DNA of 50,007 nucleotides from Arthrobacter celericrescens. Its GTDB lineage: Bacteria; Actinomycetota; Actinomycetes; Actinomycetales; Micrococcaceae. This document shows, piece by piece, positions 1 to 9,056 of this stretch; positions within the stretch are counted from its first letter, which is position 1; every line of letters begins with the position of its first letter. The stretch covers positions 1 to 50,007 of the forward strand of contig NZ_QYLP01000011.1 of assembly GCF_003614925.1 (NCBI RefSeq). The letters are read 5' to 3'. A model generated the notes under the pieces. It saw only the letters and a list, made by a program, of their open reading frames with translations. It made no database searches and had not been told where the DNA came from. The position numbers were made by a program, and so were the translations under genes.

Positions 1-86
1 TACTACAACACTGAACGCATCCACGCCGCCATCAAGGACACCCCGATCACACGAGTGTCACCAACCTAATGGCCGAGTACAGCTAG
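1..86 (+). mobile_element. C-terminal tail of an IS481/IS3-type DDE transposase, cut by the window edge, possibly frameshifted
   Basis: The first frame reads YYNTERIHAAIKDTPITRV and stops at 67-69. The YYNxxRxHxAI pattern is typical of the last integrase-core segment of IS481/IS3 transposases. Just after this, another frame reads VTNLMAEYS before a stop at 84-86, which looks like the natural end of such a protein. The switch point is a GTGT doublet at 55-58, so a 2-bp duplication may have broken the gene. The DDE residues and left end lie outside the window. Family assignment is inference from a short tail. Confidence 0.5.
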
Positions 87-98
87 CCGCGAGCCAGC

Positions 99-1484
99 CT
101 ACGCCGTCGCGGCCATCGCGTCCTTGATCGTCTCGACGGCGGTGTCCAGGTCGCTGCTGTCGGTGGACCAGTTGCTGACCGAGACCCTGAGGATGTCCCT
201 GCCGTGCCAGCGGGAACCGGACATCCAGACCCGGCCGTCGGCCATGATGTAGTCGGTCACGGCCCGCGTGCGGGCGTCGTCTTCGAAGGCCAGGGACAGT
301 TGCGTGTAGACGACGTCGTTGAGCACCTTGACGCCGGGCACGCCGGCGAGGCGGGCTGCCAATTCGCTCGCGCAGGCCGCGCGTCCGGCAACCAGGGCGC
401 GGACGCCGTCGGCCCCCAGGGCGCGCAACGCGGCCCAGACCGGAACACCGCGGGCACGGCGCGACAGCTCCGGCGACTTTTCCATCGGGTCGCCCGGCCC
501 GTGGCTGTCCTGCGGCAGGTACTCGGCGTGCATGCCGATGGCGGGACGCAGGGCGGCGACGTCGCGCACCACCACGATCCCGGCGTCGTAGGGGGCATTC
601 AGGGTCTTGTGGGCGTCGGTCCCCCAGGAATCGGCCAAGGCCACGCCGTCCCACAGTGCCCGCAGTTCCGGGACGGCGGCCGCCCAGAGCCCGAACGCGC
701 CGTCCACGTGCACCCAGGCACCGTGGTCCTTCGCGGCAGCGATGGCTTCGATGAATGGATCGAAGGCGCCGGTATGAATGTTCCCGGCCTGCAGGCACAC
801 GATCGCGGGCCCGCTGCCGGCTTCCAGCGCACGGCGCAGCGAAGGGGCCTCGATCCTGCCCTGGGCATCCGCGGGCACCACTTCGGGTGCGCCGAGGCCG
901 AGGAAACGCAGCGCCATGTCCAGGCTCTCGTGGCGTTCGGCCCCGACCAGGACCCGCAACGCGGGGGCACCATTGAGGCCCTGCGCATTCACGTCCCAGC
1001 CGGCGGCCTCGAGCTGGCGCCAGCGGGCCGCCGCCAGCGCGGTGAAGTTGGCCATGCTCGCCCCGGTGGTGAAGCCGACGTCGGACCCCTCCGGGAGTCC
1101 GAGGAGTTCCAGCAGCCACTGGCCTGCGGCGTCTTCGATCCCGGCCGTCGCGGGCGACGCGAAACGCAGGCCTGTGTTCTGGTCCCAGGCGGAGACGAGC
1201 CAGTCGGCGGCCATGGCCGAGGGCAGGGTTCCGCCGATCACCCAGCCGAAGAAGCGGCCGGACTGCATGGCCATGAGGCCGGGTTCGGCGTTCCGGGCAA
1301 GGAAGTCGATGAGCTTCTCGGGGTCCATGCCTTCGGCGGGCAGCGGACCGCCGAACGCCGAGCTGACCTGTTCCGCCGTCAGCGAGGGCCTCACTGCCCG
1401 CGCCGGCAACGCTTCCAGCCATACCCGGGCGTGCTCCGCCGCTCGCCCAAGAACCCGCTCATATTCACCGGAATCGGCCCACAT
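99..1484 (-). CDS. PLP-dependent group II amino-acid decarboxylase-family protein
   Basis: Predicted 461-aa cytosolic fold-type I PLP enzyme of the group II (glutamate/aromatic amino acid) decarboxylase family. Visible are the TTGASMANFTAL phosphate-binding segment (about 139-150), the stacking histidine in ERHES (H185), the cofactor-nitrogen aspartate in VHVDGAFG (D261), and the Schiff-base lysine in DAHKTLN (K293). Length is normal. Substrate cannot be read from sequence; relatives act on aromatic or acidic amino acids and some are annotated as aminotransferases. The ATG lies 6 nt behind a TAGCAT -10 box, suggesting a leaderless mRNA. Divergent from the hydrolase at 1557 across 72 bp. Confidence 0.88.
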   Translation of the reverse strand: MWADSGEYERVLGRAAEHARVWLEALPARAVRPSLTAEQVSSAFGGPLPAEGMDPEKLIDFLARNAEPGLMAMQSGRFFGWVIGGTLPSAMAADWLVSAWDQNTGLRFASPATAGIEDAAGQWLLELLGLPEGSDVGFTTGASMANFTALAAARWRQLEAAGWDVNAQGLNGAPALRVLVGAERHESLDMALRFLGLGAPEVVPADAQGRIEAPSLRRALEAGSGPAIVCLQAGNIHTGAFDPFIEAIAAAKDHGAWVHVDGAFGLWAAAVPELRALWDGVALADSWGTDAHKTLNAPYDAGIVVVRDVAALRPAIGMHAEYLPQDSHGPGDPMEKSPELSRRARGVPVWAALRALGADGVRALVAGRAACASELAARLAGVPGVKVLNDVVYTQLSLAFEDDARTRAVTDYIMADGRVWMSGSRWHGRDILRVSVSNWSTDSSDLDTAVETIKDAMAATA

Positions 1485-1490
1485 GGGAGC

Positions 1491-1496
1491 ATGCTA
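1491..1496 (-). promoter_or_regulatory. -10 box of the decarboxylase gene (leaderless type)
   Basis: Reads TAGCAT on the minus strand, followed by six bases and the ATG at 1484. No convincing -35 is seen. Confidence 0.5.
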
Positions 1497-1543
1497 CGCC
1501 TGCGGGCCCCGGGAAAACATGGCTTCTTGTCGGTGGCCCGTCG

Positions 1544-1549
1544 TAGGGT
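1544..1549 (+). promoter_or_regulatory. -10 box of the alpha/beta hydrolase gene (leaderless type)
   Basis: TAGGGT followed by seven bases and the ATG at 1557; no Shine-Dalgarno fits between them. Confidence 0.5.
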
Positions 1550-1556
1550 ACGGACC

Positions 1557-2267
1557 ATGGAAATCATCCTTGTTCCCGGGTTCTGGTTGGATGCCTCGTC
1601 ATGGTCGGAGGTGACCCCGCCGCTCGTCGACGCCGGCCATCGGGTCACGCCGTTGACCCTGCCGGGCCTTGAGTCTGTTGATGCCCCGCGCGCCGGAATC
1701 GGCCTGCGGGACCACATCGATGCGGTGACCGCTGTGGTGGACATGGCGGAGGATCCGGTGGTGCTGGTGGGCCACTCGGGCGGCGGCGCGATCATCCACG
1801 GCGTGCTCGATGCCCGTCCGGAGCGGGTGGCCCGGGCGATCTACGTGGACAGCGGACCGCTCGGCGAAGGCGGCGTCATCAACGACGAACTGCCCACGGA
1901 AGGCGACGACATCCCGCTGCCGGCATGGGACGTGTTCGACGACGCCGACCTCGTGGACCTGGACGCAGGGCTCCGCGAGATGTTCCGGAACCGTGCCATC
2001 CCGCAGCCCAAGGGCGTGGCCTGCGACAAGCAGCACCTGCAGGATGAGCGGCGGTACGGTGTTCCGGCCACGATCATCGCCTGTGAGTTCCCCTCCGCGA
2101 TGCTCCACGAATGGATGGCGGCAGGTTCGCCGTTCACCGCAGAACTGGCCCTCATGAAGGACGTGAAGTACGTGGACCTGCCCACGGGCCATTGGCCGCA
2201 GTTCACCCGCCCGGCGGAACTCGGCGCGGCGATTCTCGCCGCCGTCGAAGGCAGTGCCGCCGGCTAA
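1557..2267 (+). CDS. alpha/beta hydrolase
   Basis: 236-aa alpha/beta hydrolase. The N-terminus (EIILVPGFW) is the first strand plus the oxyanion-hole turn. The nucleophile elbow is GHSGGG with S74, and the catalytic histidine is H212 in TGHWPQF near the C-terminus. No signal peptide, so cytosolic. The open frame extends far upstream, but recognisable protein begins only at this ATG, which also sits 7 nt behind TAGGGT. The family covers esterases, lactonases and haloalkane-type hydrolases; substrate unknown. Confidence 0.88.
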   Translation: MEIILVPGFWLDASSWSEVTPPLVDAGHRVTPLTLPGLESVDAPRAGIGLRDHIDAVTAVVDMAEDPVVLVGHSGGGAIIHGVLDARPERVARAIYVDSGPLGEGGVINDELPTEGDDIPLPAWDVFDDADLVDLDAGLREMFRNRAIPQPKGVACDKQHLQDERRYGVPATIIACEFPSAMLHEWMAAGSPFTAELALMKDVKYVDLPTGHWPQFTRPAELGAAILAAVEGSAAG

Positions 2268-2281
2268 CGCCGTGGTGCCGC

Positions 2282-3073
2282 CTAGGCCAGGTCCTGCCAG
2301 ACGTCGATGCTGAGTTTGATGATCAGGGCGGCCACCACCAGCAGGAAGACCACGCGGACGAACTTGCTGCCCTTCTTCACGGCAGTCCGGGCGCCCAGGT
2401 AGCCGCCGGCCATGTTCGCCGCGCCGAGCAGCAGGCCGACGCCCCAGAGCAGGGAACCGTGCGGCAGGAAGAACAGCAGCGCGCCGGCGTTGGTGGCCAT
2501 GTTGACGATCTTGGCCTTGGCACTGGCTTCGAGGAAGGCGTAGCCCATCGCGGAGACGAGGGCGATCACGAGGAAGGAGCCGGTGCCGGGGCCGATCAGT
2601 CCGTCGTAGAAGCCGATCACCGCGCCGATCAGGCAGGCCACCACGTAGTGCCGGTGGCCGTCGTGCCGGAGGGCGGTGAGCTCGCCGGCGTTGGGCCGGA
2701 GCGCGGTGAAGAGCGCGACGACGACGAGCGCCACCACGATGATCGGCTTGAACACCGAGGCGGGCAAGTTGGCGGCGAGCAGCGCCCCGCCGAAGCTTCC
2801 GGCCAGCGCGATTACGGCCATTGGCACGGCGGTCTTCAGGTCCGGGCCCACCCTGCGGTAATAGGTGGTGGCGCTGGTGGCGGTGCCGAAGATGGAGCCC
2901 ATCTTGTTGGTGGCCAGCGCCTGGACCGGGGTGATGCCCGGGACCAGGAGGAGGGCGGGGAGCTGGATCAGTCCCCCGCCTCCCACCACGGCGTCAACCC
3001 ATCCGGCGGCGAAACCGGCCACCACGATCATGACGAGCGTGGCGGCCTCGATCGATTCGAAGCCGGAAATCAC
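2282..3073 (-). CDS. TauE/SafE family sulfite/organosulfonate exporter-like membrane protein
   Basis: 263-aa hydrophobic protein with about eight transmembrane segments. It has the paired TauE/SafE repeats: the [19 protein letters not shown] block near the N-terminus and [19 protein letters not shown] in the second half, both characteristic of this family. Members export sulfite, sulfoacetate or related anions; the substrate is not fixed here. The GTG start overlaps the proS stop by 4 bp (GTGA), so it is probably translationally coupled to proS, although no functional link is evident. Confidence 0.9.
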   Translation of the reverse strand: MISGFESIEAATLVMIVVAGFAAGWVDAVVGGGGLIQLPALLLVPGITPVQALATNKMGSIFGTATSATTYYRRVGPDLKTAVPMAVIALAGSFGGALLAANLPASVFKPIIVVALVVVALFTALRPNAGELTALRHDGHRHYVVACLIGAVIGFYDGLIGPGTGSFLVIALVSAMGYAFLEASAKAKIVNMATNAGALLFFLPHGSLLWGVGLLLGAANMAGGYLGARTAVKKGSKFVRVVFLLVVAALIIKLSIDVWQDLA

Positions 3074-4881
3074 TTCTGGCGGACGGCGTTGACCACGTAA
3101 TCCACGGCCTTTTCGACGGCGATGTCCTCGGCCTCGCCGCTGCGGCGGTCCTTGATTTCCACCACGCCGTTCGCCAGGCCCTTGCCGACGGCCAGGATGG
3201 TGGGCACGCCCAGGAGCTCTGCGTCGCCGAACTTCACGCCGGGGGAAACCTTCGGGCGGTCGTCATAGATGACCTCGAGGCCAGCGGCCTCCAGTTCGGC
3301 GGACAGCTTCTCCGCGGCGGCGAAGATTTCCTCGCCGCGGCCGACGGCGACAACGTGGACGTCCGCGGGTGCCACGGAGCGCGGCCAGACGAGGCCGCGG
3401 TCATCGTTGTTGGATTCGGCCAGCGCGGCCACGGCGCGGGTGACGCCGACGCCGTAGGAGCCCATGGTCACCACGACCTGCTTGCCGTTCTGGTCCAGGA
3501 CCTTCAGGTCGAGGGCTTCGGCGTACTTGCGGCCGAGCTGGAAGATGTGGCCCATCTCGATGCCGCGGGCCAGCTCCAGAGGGCCGCTGCCGTCCGGGGC
3601 GGGGTCGCCTGCACGCACCTCGGTGCATTCGATGACGCCATCCCAGGTGAAGTCGCGCCCGGCTACAAGGTCGTAGACGTGCTTTCCGGCCTGGTTGGCT
3701 CCGGTGATCCAGGCGGTGCCGCTGACAACGCGGGGATCAACGAGGTACAGGAGCTTGGTGGAGCTTTTGCTGCCCAGCAGGGGTTCGTCCAGCGTGAGGC
3801 CGGGGCCAAGGTAGCCCTTGACAATGAGGGGCTGCTTCTTGAGGTCGTCCTCGTTGGCCGCTTCCAGGCCGATCTCGCCGGCAACCGGCAGGAAGGCCCC
3901 GATATTGGCTTCGACGCGCTTGAGGTCCACGGCGCGGTCGCCGGGGACACCGATGACGACGAGCTGGCGCTCACCGGTGGGCAGGGTCACAGCGAGGACC
4001 ACGTTCTTGAGCGTGTCAGCGGCAGTCCATTCGCCGCCGTCGGCCTCGCTGCGCGGGGCGAGCTCGTTCGATGCGGCGACCAGGGTTTCGATAGTCGGTG
4101 TGTCCGGGGTGTCCAGGACACGGGCCGTGGGGGCGTTGCTGAAGTCGATGGCCTCAGGGGCTACCGTGGTGACGGCTTCCACGTTTGCCGCGTAGCCGCC
4201 GGCGGAGCGCACGAAGGTGTCTTCGCCGATCTCCGTGGGGTGCAGGAATTCCTCGCTCTTGGACCCGCCCATGGCACCGGCGGTGGCGGTGACCGGGACG
4301 ACCTCCAGGCCGAGGCGTTCGAAGATCTTCACGTACGCGGCGCGGTGCGCGGCGTAGCTGGCGTCCAGGCCGGCGTCGTCCACGTCGAAGGAGTAGGAGT
4401 CCTTCATGATGAACTCGCGGCCGCGGAGGAGTCCGGCGCGGGGGCGGGCCTCGTCGCGGTATTTGTTCTGGATCTGGTAGATGCTCAGGGGCAGGTCCTT
4501 GTACGAGGAGTACAGGTCCTTGACCAGGAGGGTGAACACTTCCTCGTGCGTGGGGGCAAGCAGGTAGTCGGCCTGCTTGCGGTCCTTGAGCCGGAAGATG
4601 CCCTCGCCGTATTCGGTCCAGCGGTTGGTGGCCTCGTAGGGTTCCTTGGGCAGCAGGGCCGGGAAGTGGACTTCCTGGGCGCCGATCGCGGCCATTTCCT
4701 CGCGGATGATCCGCTCCACCTTACGCAGCACGCTCAGGCCCAGCGGCAGCCAGGTGTAGATGCCCGGAGCGGCGCGGCGGATGTAGCCCGCACGGACCAG
4801 CAGCTTGTGGCTGGCCACCTCGGCGTCGACGGGATCTTCACGCAAGGTGCGCAGGAACAGCTGGGAGAGGCGAACGACCAC
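3070..4881 (-). CDS. proS: prolyl-tRNA synthetase
   Basis: Class II aminoacyl-tRNA synthetase charging tRNA-Pro, bacterial type with a YbaK-like editing insertion (roughly 220-400). The N-terminal [16 protein letters not shown] block, the motif 2 region around [18 protein letters not shown], the motif 3 GSYGVGVTR and a C-terminal anticodon-binding domain are all visible. I chose the GTG at 4881 (603 aa) because homologues start at this V/M-VxRLSxLFLRTL block. A TTG at 4914 would add eleven residues. TauE follows with a 4-bp overlap. Confidence 0.95.
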   Translation of the reverse strand: MVVRLSQLFLRTLREDPVDAEVASHKLLVRAGYIRRAAPGIYTWLPLGLSVLRKVERIIREEMAAIGAQEVHFPALLPKEPYEATNRWTEYGEGIFRLKDRKQADYLLAPTHEEVFTLLVKDLYSSYKDLPLSIYQIQNKYRDEARPRAGLLRGREFIMKDSYSFDVDDAGLDASYAAHRAAYVKIFERLGLEVVPVTATAGAMGGSKSEEFLHPTEIGEDTFVRSAGGYAANVEAVTTVAPEAIDFSNAPTARVLDTPDTPTIETLVAASNELAPRSEADGGEWTAADTLKNVVLAVTLPTGERQLVVIGVPGDRAVDLKRVEANIGAFLPVAGEIGLEAANEDDLKKQPLIVKGYLGPGLTLDEPLLGSKSSTKLLYLVDPRVVSGTAWITGANQAGKHVYDLVAGRDFTWDGVIECTEVRAGDPAPDGSGPLELARGIEMGHIFQLGRKYAEALDLKVLDQNGKQVVVTMGSYGVGVTRAVAALAESNNDDRGLVWPRSVAPADVHVVAVGRGEEIFAAAEKLSAELEAAGLEVIYDDRPKVSPGVKFGDAELLGVPTILAVGKGLANGVVEIKDRRSGEAEDIAVEKAVDYVVNAVRQK

Positions 4882-4929
4882 GGGCAGAATCCGTTTCTGT
4901 GGCAAGGATGGCAAAAAGTACTGACTACT

Positions 4930-4935
4930 AATCTA
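4930..4935 (-). promoter_or_regulatory. possible -10 box of proS
   Basis: TAGATT on the minus strand, about 48 nt before the chosen GTG start, giving a short normal leader. It would leave about 15 nt before the alternative TTG at 4914. Confidence 0.35.
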
Positions 4936-5006
4936 CCGGCTGGCCGCCTGCGTCTTTGCCGCGCGCTGCCGCCGCGGCCACCGCAGCAGGCACCATACGG
5001 GATCCA

Positions 5007-5035
5007 TTGACGGTGGCCGGCGGCAGGTCTACCTT
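5007..5035 (+). promoter_or_regulatory. promoter of the ABC exporter-tetR operon
   Basis: -35 TTGACG (5007-5012), a 17-bp spacer and -10 TACCTT (5030-5035). The start point would fall near 5042, inside the operator at 5035-5058. Confidence 0.7.
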
Positions 5036-5058
5036 GAATTCATCAGGTGATGAATTCA
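5035..5058. promoter_or_regulatory. TetR-type operator, perfect inverted repeat
   Basis: Perfect 10-bp arms (TGAATTCATC and GATGAATTCA) around a 4-nt centre AGGT. It covers the predicted transcription start and ends six bases before the GGAGG ribosome site of the ABC ATPase gene. The likely ligand is the TetR protein encoded third in the same operon, i.e. autorepression. Confidence 0.8.
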
Positions 5059-5073
5059 TTCCTGGAGGCTGCA

Positions 5074-5856
5074 ATGCACCAGCACACAGCAGAACCCGCC
5101 GCCGTTGCCCCGGCCGTCCGGGCCAGTGGCCTGCACGTGAACCGCGGCCGGACCAAGATCCTGCGGGGCCTGGATTTCACCATCGACGCCGGCCGGATCA
5201 CCGGCCTGCTCGGCCCCTCCGGCAGCGGCAAGACGACGCTCATGCGCGCCATTGTGGGGGCGCAGCGGCCGTCTTCCGGAACCGTGACCGTTCTCGGCAA
5301 GCCGGCCGGGGCCGCCGCCCTGCGGCACGAGGTCGGCTATGTCACCCAGTCCCCCAGCGTCTATCCGGACCTCAGCGTCGAAGCGAACGTCCGGTACTTC
5401 GGAGCCATGCATGGCGCGACGGCGGCCGACACCGCCGAGGCGATCGCCGCCGTCGGGCTGGAGGACTTCGCCCGGCAGCGGACCATAGACCTCTCCGGCG
5501 GCCAGCTGAGCCGCGTGTCCCTGGCCTGTGCCCTGGTCGCGCGCCCCAGCCTATTGGTCCTGGACGAACCCACCGTGGGCCTGGACCCGGTGCTCCGCGC
5601 GGAGCTCTGGGAGCGTTTCGCCACGATGGCGGCCGCCGGAACCACGCTGCTGGTCTCCAGCCACGTAATGGAGGAAGCCTCGCACTGTTCCTCGCTGCTG
5701 CTGCTGCGCGAAGGACTGCTGATGGCCAGCCTCACCCCGGCCGAACTCGGTGAACGCGGGCACAGCGTAGATCTCGAACAAGCGTTCCTGCACCTGATCC
5801 GGGAAGCGGAAGGCAAGCCCTCCCGCCGGAACCGCAACGAAAGCCAGGTGGCGTGA
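5074..5856 (+). CDS. ABC transporter ATP-binding protein
   Basis: 260-aa ATPase of an ABC-2-type exporter. Walker A GPSGSGKTT (47-55), Q-loop near VTQSPSVYPDL, signature LSGGQ (140-144), Walker B LLVLDEP (160-166) and switch histidine H197 (VSSH) are intact. I chose the ATG preceded by GGAGG at 5064-5068; a GTG/ATG pair at 5047/5050 lies inside the operator palindrome and has no ribosome site. First gene of a three-gene operon. The closest known architecture is a drug or lipid exporter controlled by its own TetR; substrate unknown. Confidence 0.92.
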   Translation: MHQHTAEPAAVAPAVRASGLHVNRGRTKILRGLDFTIDAGRITGLLGPSGSGKTTLMRAIVGAQRPSSGTVTVLGKPAGAAALRHEVGYVTQSPSVYPDLSVEANVRYFGAMHGATAADTAEAIAAVGLEDFARQRTIDLSGGQLSRVSLACALVARPSLLVLDEPTVGLDPVLRAELWERFATMAAAGTTLLVSSHVMEEASHCSSLLLLREGLLMASLTPAELGERGHSVDLEQAFLHLIREAEGKPSRRNRNESQVA

Positions 5857-6611
5857 TGAACCCCCGCATGATGCTGGCGACAAGCCGGCGGGTCCTGGAC
5901 CAGCTCCGGCACGACCGGCGCAGCATCGCGCTGATCCTTGTGGTTCCGGCACTTCTGCTGACCGCCGTGTACTACCTCTACGAGAACGAGACCCTGCCGC
6001 CGGGGGTGCCGCGGACCTTCGACCGCGTGGGCCTGATGATGCTGGCGATCTTCCCCTTCGTGGTGATGTTCCTGGTCACCTCGATCACCATGCTGCGCGA
6101 ACGGACGTCCGGGACGCTGGAGCGCCTGCTGACGACGCCGATCCACAAGGCGGACCTGCTGTTCGGCTACGCGATCGCGTTTTCGATCATGGCGGCGCTG
6201 CAGTCGCTCGTGGCCACGGCGGTGGCGTACTGGATTTTCGACCTGGACATCAAGGGCAGCCCCGGATACGTGGTGATGATCGCCGTCATCAACGCCGTGC
6301 TGGGGGTCGCGCTGGGCCTGCTCTGCTCGGCGTTCGCCCGGACAGAGTTCCAGGCCGTTCAGTTCATGCCCGTGGTGGTGGTTCCGCAGATCCTGCTGTG
6401 CGGCCTCTTCGTGGCGCGTGAGCGGATGAACGATGTGCTGGAGAACATCTCCAACGTGCTGCCGCTGACGTTCTCGGTGGAGGCGTTGAAGGAGATTGCG
6501 TCCAACAGCGAGGCCACCCGGCTCATGTGGGATGACGCGACGGTCATCGGGATCATCGTGGTCGGGGTCCTGGTGCTGGCCTCGCTGACCCTCCGGCGGC
6601 AGACCCGATGA
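5856..6611 (+). CDS. ABC-2 type transporter permease
   Basis: 251-aa membrane protein with about six transmembrane helices. It has the ABC-2 permease hallmark LRERTSGTLERLLTTP after the second helix and the hydrophobic PVVVVPQILLCGLFV block. It pairs with the ATPase encoded just upstream; start and stop share one base (TGATG), so translation is coupled. A GTG three bases earlier is an alternative start. Probably exports a small hydrophobic compound. Confidence 0.9.
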   Translation: MNPRMMLATSRRVLDQLRHDRRSIALILVVPALLLTAVYYLYENETLPPGVPRTFDRVGLMMLAIFPFVVMFLVTSITMLRERTSGTLERLLTTPIHKADLLFGYAIAFSIMAALQSLVATAVAYWIFDLDIKGSPGYVVMIAVINAVLGVALGLLCSAFARTEFQAVQFMPVVVVPQILLCGLFVARERMNDVLENISNVLPLTFSVEALKEIASNSEATRLMWDDATVIGIIVVGVLVLASLTLRRQTR

Positions 6612-7282
6612 ACGGGCTTCCGTCCCTTCGCAGCTCCGCGGCGGCACAGCGCAGCTCCGGGGCGGCACAGCGCAGCTCAGTGCCGTCGTCCCGCCGGGGC
6701 CGCCGCAGTGGCACCAACGATTCGCGCGAGCTCATCCTGGCAACCGCGCGCAGGCTCTTCGCCGAGCACGGCTTCGACGGCACCAGCCTGCGCCAGGTGG
6801 CCCGCGAGGCCGGTGTGGATCCAGCGCTGGTGCACCACTTCTTCCGGGGCAAGGATGAGCTCTTCGCACTCAGCGTGGACCTTCCGGCCGATCCCGGGCA
6901 GGTCCTGGCCGGCGTCGAATCCCTCGACCCCGGCCAGCGCGCGGAGGAAATCGTGCGGGCAGTGCTCCGGCTGTGGGAGAGCCCGGCGCAGCACAGCCTG
7001 GTGGCGTTCCTGCGCGGCACGATCGGCTCCAAGGCCAAGACGGCCATGCTCCGCGAACTGGTGACCCGCACCATCCTGCAGCGGATCATGGCGGGGCTGC
7101 CGGGCACCCCGGAGGAACGCGCCCTGCGCGGGAATCTCGTGGCCACCCAGGTGATGGGCCTGATGCTGGTGCGTTATGTGGTCCGGCTGGAGCCCCTGGC
7201 GTCGGCGGAGCCGGACGACGTCGTCAAACTGGTTGCCCCGAACATCCGGCACTACCTCGCGGAGCCTTTGGAAGGTCCGTAA
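6608..7282 (+). CDS. TetR/AcrR family regulator of the ABC exporter operon
   Basis: 224-aa repressor. A low-complexity Ser/Arg/Ala-rich leader (about 1-38) precedes a clear TetR helix-turn-helix with GTSLRQVAREAGVDPALVHHFF at about 58-79. The C-terminal ligand domain resembles the TetR_C family with LRGNLVATQVMGLMLVRYV. The ATG overlaps the permease stop by 4 bp (ATGA). The perfect operator at 5035-5058 is its probable binding site, making the operon inducible by the exported ligand. Confidence 0.9.
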   Translation: MNGLPSLRSSAAAQRSSGAAQRSSVPSSRRGRRSGTNDSRELILATARRLFAEHGFDGTSLRQVAREAGVDPALVHHFFRGKDELFALSVDLPADPGQVLAGVESLDPGQRAEEIVRAVLRLWESPAQHSLVAFLRGTIGSKAKTAMLRELVTRTILQRIMAGLPGTPEERALRGNLVATQVMGLMLVRYVVRLEPLASAEPDDVVKLVAPNIRHYLAEPLEGP

Positions 7283-7321
7283 GGTGCGCAAGATGTCCGG
7301 GGCAGGGACCTCGGTGGCGGA

Positions 7322-7352
7322 ACGACTACTTGATGAGTGACGACTACTTGAT
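7322..7352. repeat. 13-bp tandem direct repeat at the lipoprotein stop codon
   Basis: ACGACTACTTGAT occurs at 7322-7334 and 7340-7352, 18 bp apart. The second copy holds the last codons and the TAG of the lipoprotein gene, so this looks like a small slippage duplication just after its stop. Confidence 0.6.
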
Positions 7353-8087
7353 TTGGGCCGCGATGTCGTCGAGGGTCTGTGCGGCCTGCTTTGTCTCCAG
7401 GGCAACGTTGCCGGCACTGACGTAGATGCTGTTGATCACGACGCCACCCTTCATGGCCGTCACCATGACTTGCGTTATCTCGCCCATGCTCGTGGTACTG
7501 GTCGCCTTCACGGCGAAGGAACCCGGGGTTGCCGTGGCAACAGGGACCTCCACGACGGAAGACTCCGCCTTCCGGCCCGCCACTTCAATGACGACGTGAC
7601 CGCATTTCTTGCTCTGTTCCTTGTTCTTGGCATAGAGGGCCGCGAGCTTCGCCTGATCCACGCCGGAGACGAGGCTCACTGTCTGGACCGGTGAGGCGCT
7701 GCCCGACGGCCTCGAGGTGGCAACCGCCATGCTTGCCCCTTGGGTTGCCTCGAAGCCGCCCGTGAGGGCGGCTCCGCCACACACTGCCGGGGTGACCTTG
7801 ATCGACGTGAGCATCTTCTTGGCCGCGGCAATTCCCTGCTCGAGTTGCGCTGGCGGCATCGCGACGAACGGTGACCCTTCGGCGTTGTCGACACTTTCGA
7901 ACAGCTCCGCGAGCTCGGCATTCGTGTACTTCTTGAACGCCACGGTGGGCGTGGGCGTCGGTGTGGGCGTCTGGCTTTGCGACGCTGCCGACGACGGATT
8001 GGAGGCCGGAGCCGGCGCCGAACAAGCGGAGACAGACAGTGCGGCGGCGGCCGAGATGGCCAGGACAATACGACGTGCGTTAGACAA
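7344..8087 (-). CDS. putative secreted lipoprotein of unknown function
   Basis: 247-aa protein with a lipoprotein signal: two arginines, a hydrophobic run and the lipobox VSAC with C22 as the lipid anchor. A Ser/Pro/Thr linker (about residues 25-50) leads to an extracytoplasmic domain of about 195 aa that I do not recognise. The start is TTG, behind a G-rich run that may act as ribosome site; no better start preserves the signal peptide. Downstream of the GNAT gene on the same strand, after a 75-bp gap. Confidence 0.75.
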   Translation of the reverse strand: MSNARRIVLAISAAAALSVSACSAPAPASNPSSAASQSQTPTPTPTPTVAFKKYTNAELAELFESVDNAEGSPFVAMPPAQLEQGIAAAKKMLTSIKVTPAVCGGAALTGGFEATQGASMAVATSRPSGSASPVQTVSLVSGVDQAKLAALYAKNKEQSKKCGHVVIEVAGRKAESSVVEVPVATATPGSFAVKATSTTSMGEITQVMVTAMKGGVVINSIYVSAGNVALETKQAAQTLDDIAAQIK

Positions 8088-8162
8088 GATCCCCCCAGAG
8101 GATGCGAACGGGCACGATGGACCCGCAGGTGGCTGCAGGTGGGCCGGAGTGCCTCCCTTGCA

Positions 8163-9056
8163 TTAATAGAGCACAGTAGCGAACGTTCCCAGCTGCTGGA
8201 ATCCCACCCGTTCATAACTTGCCCGCGCGCGCAGGTTGTAATGGTTCACGTAGAGGCTGGTGACGGGGGCCAGGGTCCGTGCAAGGAGGACGACGGCGGC
8301 CATGTAGCCGGCGCTCAGGCCCTGTCCGCGGATCGCGGGATTGAGCCACACGCCCTGCACCTGGCTCACCTCGGGGGTCACGGCGCCGAGCTCGGCCTTG
8401 AACAGCACCCGGCCGCCGTCGATGTGCACCAGGGAGTGTCCCTGCCGGATCAAGCCGGCCACCCGGCGGCTGTAGAAATCCTCGCCGCCCAGGAACGGCG
8501 AATAGCCCACTTCCTCTTCGAACATCGCCGCACAGGCGGGCAGGATGAGGTCGAAGTCGGCCATGTCGCCGAAGCCGAGCTGCGGGTTGGCCGGGACGGC
8601 CGGTTCCCCGGTGATCGCCATCAGCGGCTGGTCGGCACGCACCTCGTGGGCCAGGTGTCCGTGCGGCTCCAAGGCCTTGTGGAGCGCGAGCACCGTGCCG
8701 GCGGGGCCGAAAATCGACGCATAGCGGCGGCCCGCCCGGTGCACCGCCTCGGCGAGGTACGGGGCCAACCCGGGATCGAGCTGGACCGGGACCAGGTTCG
8801 CCCCGGCCCAACAGGCACCCAGGAGGGTGCCGCCGTCGAACACGCCGAAAATCCGGGCGCCCGCCGCCGTCGGCGAGGCACTCCCGTGCGAACCCAGCTG
8901 GGACAGAATGAACACATTCGCCACCGGGTCTTCCAGTGCAAGCGCGCGCAGCTGCGCCGTATCGGCGCCCTCCAGGATCCGGACGGTCAACCCGTCCGGT
9001 GCAGTCTCGTTACGAGACGCTAACCACGGGGCTACCCTTGACAGCATCTTCGCCAT
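8163..9056 (-). CDS. GNAT family N-acetyltransferase with N-terminal DUF4081-like domain
   Basis: 297-aa predicted acetyltransferase. The C-terminal half has the GNAT fold: the [23 protein letters not shown] acetyl-CoA loop (RGQGLS) followed by [20 protein letters not shown]. The N-terminal half matches the DUF4081-type partner domain usual in actinobacterial homologues beside ispG. The reading frame overlaps the ispG end by 47 bp; ATG 9047 is an alternative start nine bases in. Acceptor substrate unknown. Confidence 0.85.
   Translation of the reverse strand: MAKMLSRVAPWLASRNETAPDGLTVRILEGADTAQLRALALEDPVANVFILSQLGSHGSASPTAAGARIFGVFDGGTLLGACWAGANLVPVQLDPGLAPYLAEAVHRAGRRYASIFGPAGTVLALHKALEPHGHLAHEVRADQPLMAITGEPAVPANPQLGFGDMADFDLILPACAAMFEEEVGYSPFLGGEDFYSRRVAGLIRQGHSLVHIDGGRVLFKAELGAVTPEVSQVQGVWLNPAIRGQGLSAGYMAAVVLLARTLAPVTSLYVNHYNLRARASYERVGFQQLGTFATVLY

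Noticed and set aside
58..1422. Long open frame of 454 codons antisense-strand to, and overlapping, the decarboxylase gene
   Set aside because: Arg/Gly/Pro-rich nonsense composition from high-GC third positions; the overlapping frame has a complete PLP enzyme with catalytic residues.
204..1556. Apparent N-terminal extension of the alpha/beta hydrolase
   Set aside because: Low-complexity sequence antisense to the decarboxylase; the hydrolase fold begins at ATG 1557.
3355..5010. 551-codon open frame antisense to proS
   Set aside because: Shadow frame; proS is complete and highly conserved on the other strand.
4882..5034. T-box or other aminoacyl-tRNA leader before proS
   Set aside because: Only about 45 nt separate the possible -10 from the start; no T-box sequence or stem array.
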